Assembly: GCA_947176355.1 (NCBI GenBank)
Contig: CAMWQY010000098.1
Span: forward strand, 1 to 8,766
Origin: an uncultured Porphyromonadaceae bacterium
GTDB lineage: Bacteria; Bacteroidota; Bacteroidia; Bacteroidales; Muribaculaceae
DNA length: 8,766 nt
Direction: 5' to 3'
In this document: one piece after another, positions 6,541 to 8,766 of the stretch
Position numbering within the stretch: the stretch's first letter is position 1
Layout: the number at the start of each line of letters is the position of its first letter
Made by a program: the position numbers and the translations under genes
The notes under the pieces: model-generated
Seen by the model: only the letters and a program-made list of their open reading frames with translations
Database searches by the model: none
Told to the model about the DNA's origin: nothing

Positions 6541-7224
6541 TTACTCTCCACCTCCTACTGATGTTTGAAGTTCTTGAATCAAAGGTTCAAAATAACGAAG
6601 CACACGATCATAGTTCTTAAAACATTGTTCTCCTCGACAATCATTATTCTTAATCTGAACAGAAATACGGGCTCGATAACTTAGCACATTATCATCCGTA
6701 AAACTCATTCGAACTTCAAGGCGAGTGCGTACAGTTTTTTTCTTAAAATTTGAAACTCTCCATGATGTTTTAATCCATCCTGCACTCTTATCTCGAACCT
6801 CAATATTGTCAAAATAATTTGTACAGACGCTCATCAGCCGTTTCCAAACCTTATCTTCAGTTAATCCTTTTTTACATGTAACGTCAAACCATTTATTTGC
6901 CAAATCAATTCCATCTTCCGCTCCTATTGATGCAGCAAGAGCTTCATCTTCTGTAAGTTCATAAAGAACTGTTTTTTGAGGATTATCTTTGCGCAATCTA
7001 TATGTTTCTGTATTATAGCCTGGAGCTTCCACCTTGATTACAAAGAAATCAGCATCTTTGAAAGTTACCTGATAGCTCCCGGTAGCAACTTTCTGTCCGT
7101 CTACATATATAGTTGCATTTTCAGGAATCACATTAATAGTGATTTTCTTTGCGCCAAATGCCAATACGGAAAAAACACCGTATGCCATAACACTCAGCAA
7201 TGTAATAAATCTAAATTTAAACAT
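6541..7224 (-). CDS. Secreted PEGA-domain protein
   Basis: The protein has 227 residues. Residues 1-24 look like a signal peptide (MFKFRFITLL ... VLAFGA). Residues 28-90 form a PEGA domain: ITINVIPENATIYVDGQKV, then GSYQVTF, then IKVEAPGYNTETYRL, the beta-sandwich repeat of surface and envelope proteins. Residues 100-222 are a mixed alpha/beta domain that I cannot name, with KWFDVTCKKGLTEDKVWKRLM and three cysteines (C134, C196, C201; also C117). The end is GGGE. PEGA domains are usually taken to bind envelope components, but no enzyme activity is implied. It is the first gene of the pair with the beta-rich protein at 5727-6536. I see no good promoter between 7274 and 7224. The terminator-like end of a structured RNA lies 50 bases upstream, which raises the possibility of leader control. 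Confidence 0.75.
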   Translation of the reverse strand: MFKFRFITLLSVMAYGVFSVLAFGAKKITINVIPENATIYVDGQKVATGSYQVTFKDADFFVIKVEAPGYNTETYRLRKDNPQKTVLYELTEDEALAASIGAEDGIDLANKWFDVTCKKGLTEDKVWKRLMSVCTNYFDNIEVRDKSAGWIKTSWRVSNFKKKTVRTRLEVRMSFTDDNVLSYRARISVQIKNNDCRGEQCFKNYDRVLRYFEPLIQELQTSVGGGE

Positions 7225-7273
7225 AAATTAACTCTTGCCGCAGTCTTCCTCTCTTTGGCATTTACTATTATAC

Positions 7274-7311
7274 AAAAAAAGCGTAGGAATCTGTATCTGT
7301 TACCGTCCTAC
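7274..7311 (-). terminator. Intrinsic-terminator-like hairpin ending the structured RNA
   Basis: On the minus strand GTAGGA (7311-7306) pairs with TCCTAC (7288-7283) across a 17-nt loop, followed by GC and then seven T (7280-7274). The stem is short and the loop long, so termination may be partial. Two bases (7310-7311) are shared with the long-range helix of the RNA. Confidence 0.55.
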
Positions 7312-7631
7312 AACCTGAGGCTTCTCGCATTGCCCTATCTATGTCGGACGGCAACGCAGAAGCCCACGCCAGTATATGCAACAGATGCGTCCGGCTATAT
7401 ATCTCTCCCGAGATACTATGCCGAAAGCAGGTTATTACATTACCAGGGCATCTACCGTTGCTCAATCCTTGACATAGATAAGAAAAGTTTGCGAGACATT
7501 TCAGGTTGTCAAGAACCAGCGCGGATAAACGCTTTTAGAATTATATATAGTTAGATGACAATAATATGGCATCTAAACAGACCCTCCTGCTATTATATCC
7601 TCTGGACTGAACTTATGCAAAACGGTCTGCA
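7274..7631 (-). ncRNA. Candidate structured RNA of about 360 nt (free-standing ncRNA or leader of the PEGA operon)
   Basis: On the minus strand this region has a candidate promoter at one end and a hairpin plus U7 at the other. Between them is dense complementarity, all read directly from the sequence. Helices (plus coordinates): 7578-7583 with 7624-7629 (5' stem); 7551-7557 with 7570-7576; a 9-bp long-range helix 7310-7318 with 7501-7509; a hairpin 7393-7422 (12 bp with two single bulges, TCCC loop); and a hairpin 7319-7364 (7, 2 and 5 bp). The 15-nt loop of that last hairpin contains 7336-7345, which is perfectly complementary over 10 bases to 7471-7480. The interval looks more GC-rich than its flanks. 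A minus-strand frame stays open across much of it but has no well-placed ATG, so I do not regard it as coding. It lacks the hallmarks of RNase P RNA, tmRNA, 6S or SRP RNA that I know. Confidence 0.6.
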
Positions 7632-7635
7632 CCTG

Positions 7636-7666
7636 CAAAATTACAAAAATATTTCTTTCAAGTCAA
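7636..7666 (-). promoter_or_regulatory. Promoter for the structured RNA
   Basis: Read on the minus strand, TAATTTTG (7643-7636) matches TAnnTTTG exactly and is followed by C, as often seen. TTG triplets lie 20 bases (7666-7664) and 15 bases (7661-7659) upstream. Initiation would fall near 7631-7629, at the start of the first helix. Confidence 0.55.
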
Positions 7667-7721
7667 TAGTTTAATAAAATATTATTTAATTATGCAAGGA
7701 CTTTAAATTAATAAGAAAGAT

Positions 7722-7934
7722 ATGTTGGTTCAGTGTGAAGACCCAAATCATGTCATATGGGAACTTGAAGTAACAGTGGGAAAAAACTGGTAGTGACACT
7801 GATGATATTACTCATGTATTGAATTTGGGTATTATGCCAAATTCGTGAAAACAATAATTTCCCAAAAATACGAACCGAATAAGGTTGAATTAACATTGCC
7901 AATAAATGGTGAGAGTTTAAGAAAAAAGTATTAA
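7722..7934 (+). pseudogene. Decayed small gene of unknown function (two frame breaks)
   Basis: One frame opens at ATG 7722 and reads MLVQCEDPNHVIWELEVTVG before reaching stops just after an A6 run (7781-7786). The next frame continues with protein-like text, GSDTDDITHVLNLG. Near 7829 the original frame resumes with YYAKFVKTIISQKYEPNKVE and runs to LRKKY and TAA at 7932-7934. Removing one A in the homopolymer and adding one base near 7829 would restore a single protein of about 70 residues. I do not recognise the product. Either the gene has decayed or the assembly has two small errors. The continuity of plausible protein sequence is my only evidence. Confidence 0.35.
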
Positions 7935-7939
7935 CTTTG
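7932..7939 (+). promoter_or_regulatory. Possible -7 element for the AlbA_2 gene
   Basis: TAACTTTG matches TAnnTTTG exactly, but I find no good -33 element at the usual distance. It would give a leader of about 75 nt before the ATG at 8020. That leader contains a 13-codon frame (7944-7985, MKRTDFTGNGELI), which may be chance. Confidence 0.35.
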
Positions 7940-8019
7940 CGCAATGAAAAGAACTGATTTCACAGGAAATGGTGAACTGATTTGATCCGGGATACGTTTC
8001 TTATAGAACAGTGATTAAT

Positions 8020-8766
8020 ATGGATATTAACGAACTCAAAAAACTGATTGCTTCCGATGAGTCTCGGACTTTGGAGCTGAAGAAAAGTACCGGCGAATTG
8101 AAAGACGGTATGCATGCTGCATGTGCTTTCCTTAACACGGAAGGCGGTTGGCTGATATTCGGTATCACTCCTAAGTCTCTTAAAATTATTGGCCAAGAAG
8201 TCACAGATTCTACTCAGCGTGAAATCGCACAAGCATTATCAGGCCTTGAACCGGCAGTGGATATTCGTCCTCAATATATCGACGTACCAGACCGGCCTGG
8301 ATATAAGATTATTGCCATGCACTTTGACGGATGGGGATGGGGAAAACGTCCACATACATTCCATGGATGTCCATATTATAAAGTGGAGAGTACCACAAAG
8401 GTTATGCCGCAGCACATGTACGATGAGAGGATACGCGTTCATCAGCTTCAACCCTTTTCTTGGGAAGACCTCCCAGCAAATGGAGTATCCATCGAAGATC
8501 TTAATAAGAAATTTATTCAAGGTTGCATCAGAAATGGTGTGGATGGAGGCCGCATTCCATCCAGTGCATTGAATGCCCCTATTGAGGACACTCTTTCAAA
8601 ATGGAATTTACTCAATAATGGAACATTGACCAACGGAGCCGTTATGCTTTTCTCCAACAAGATCAATATGTATCCGAATTTCAGGTTGAGAATGGCAAGA
8701 TTCTTAGGCACAGACAAGGATGAGTTTATTGACAATCAGCGGGCGGAAGGTAACTTCTTTGATTTA
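8020..8766 (+). CDS. AlbA_2/Schlafen-type ATP-binding protein, partial (3' end beyond window)
   Basis: The frame opens at ATG 8020 and is still open at the window edge after 249 codons, so the C-terminus is missing. Residues 12-125 match the AlbA_2 (Schlafen-like, PF04326) domain: ESRTLELKKSTGELKDGMHA (14-33), then CAFLNTEGGWLIFGIT (35-50) with the typical N-T-x-G-G core, and later HTFHGCPYYKVESTTKVMP (112-130). In full-length relatives this domain is followed by a RecG-like or winged-helix region, and residues 185-249 (ALNAPIEDTLSKWNLLNNG, TNGAVMLFSN) fit that order. These proteins are commonly annotated as ATP-binding transcriptional regulators or helicase-like; some Schlafen-domain relatives are nucleases. 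It has no signal peptide. A GTG three codons upstream (8011) is also in frame but less likely. It is transcribed alone, away from the structured RNA. Confidence 0.85.
   Translation, partial: MDINELKKLIASDESRTLELKKSTGELKDGMHAACAFLNTEGGWLIFGITPKSLKIIGQEVTDSTQREIAQALSGLEPAVDIRPQYIDVPDRPGYKIIAMHFDGWGWGKRPHTFHGCPYYKVESTTKVMPQHMYDERIRVHQLQPFSWEDLPANGVSIEDLNKKFIQGCIRNGVDGGRIPSSALNAPIEDTLSKWNLLNNGTLTNGAVMLFSNKINMYPNFRLRMARFLGTDKDEFIDNQRAEGNFFDL

Noticed and set aside
7268..7465. A minus-strand frame across the structured RNA that could encode about 65 residues (from a TTG) or more
   Set aside because: There is no well-placed ATG, the open stretch ends inside the T-tract region, and the same bases form long helices. 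I cannot exclude it completely, but the RNA reading explains more of the sequence.
6976..7554. A long plus-strand frame antisense to the PEGA gene and the RNA
   Set aside because: It overlaps a well-supported secreted protein on the other strand, has no domain I recognise and no promoter; it is a shadow frame.
7274..7631. RNase P RNA, tmRNA, 6S or group II intron as an explanation of the structured region
   Set aside because: I do not see the conserved GAGGAAAGTCC segment of RNase P RNA, a tRNA-like acceptor arm with CCA or a tag frame for tmRNA, or a GTGYG start and domain V for a group II intron.
7753..7944. A 63-codon minus-strand frame between the RNA and the AlbA_2 gene
   Set aside because: Low-complexity hydrophobic reading with no promoter. 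The opposite strand has more protein-like text in the decayed-gene interpretation.
1..8766. CRISPR array, tRNA or rRNA genes, and insertion sequences with a transposase
   Set aside because: No regularly spaced direct repeats, no cloverleaf with the usual T-loop sequence, no rRNA segments and no transposase-like protein were found in reading both strands.

Overview
The window looks like chromosomal DNA of a gut Bacteroidales bacterium, possibly of the Muribaculaceae type. Four things suggest this: promoter-like elements of the Bacteroidota form TAnnTTTG, AT-rich gaps between genes with almost no Shine-Dalgarno sequences, a secreted protein with a tail resembling the Bacteroidota type IX secretion signal, and the mix of families. 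The family-level placement is an impression, not a demonstration.

Layout, left to right. (1) 117-422 (-) is a small MNT-type nucleotidyltransferase with its own promoter; no HEPN partner is visible. (2) 647-2831 (+) is a tightly overlapping three-gene operon: an exported alpha/beta hydrolase with a cysteine nucleophile, a hexapeptide-repeat O-acetyltransferase, and an exported cyclophilin-like-fold protein. (3) Converging on it with only 4 bases between stop codons is a second three-gene operon on the minus strand (5373-2836): a stand-alone NRPS-type adenylation enzyme, a GNAT acetyltransferase and an Fes/IroE-like esterase. No carrier protein is encoded nearby. (4) 5374-5726 is a non-coding, AT-rich gap with palindromes. 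(5) 7224-5727 (-) holds two secreted proteins, a PEGA-domain protein and a beta-rich protein. (6) Just upstream of them, about 7631-7274 (-), lies what appears to be a structured RNA of roughly 360 nt. It has a candidate promoter, long nested helices, a 10-bp loop-distal pairing and an intrinsic-terminator-like end 50 bases before the PEGA start codon. (7) 7722-7934 (+) looks like a small decayed gene. (8) From 8020 (+) an AlbA_2/Schlafen-type ATP-binding regulator runs off the right end.

How the genes may work together. The minus-strand adenylation operon reads as a compact pathway that activates an amino acid, possibly a cationic one, acylates it and hydrolyses an ester or thioester. The hydrolase/acetyltransferase/cyclophilin-like operon looks like envelope or small-molecule metabolism of unknown substrate. 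The most unusual item is the structured RNA. It could be a free-standing ncRNA, or a long attenuating leader for the PEGA operon, for which I see no other promoter.
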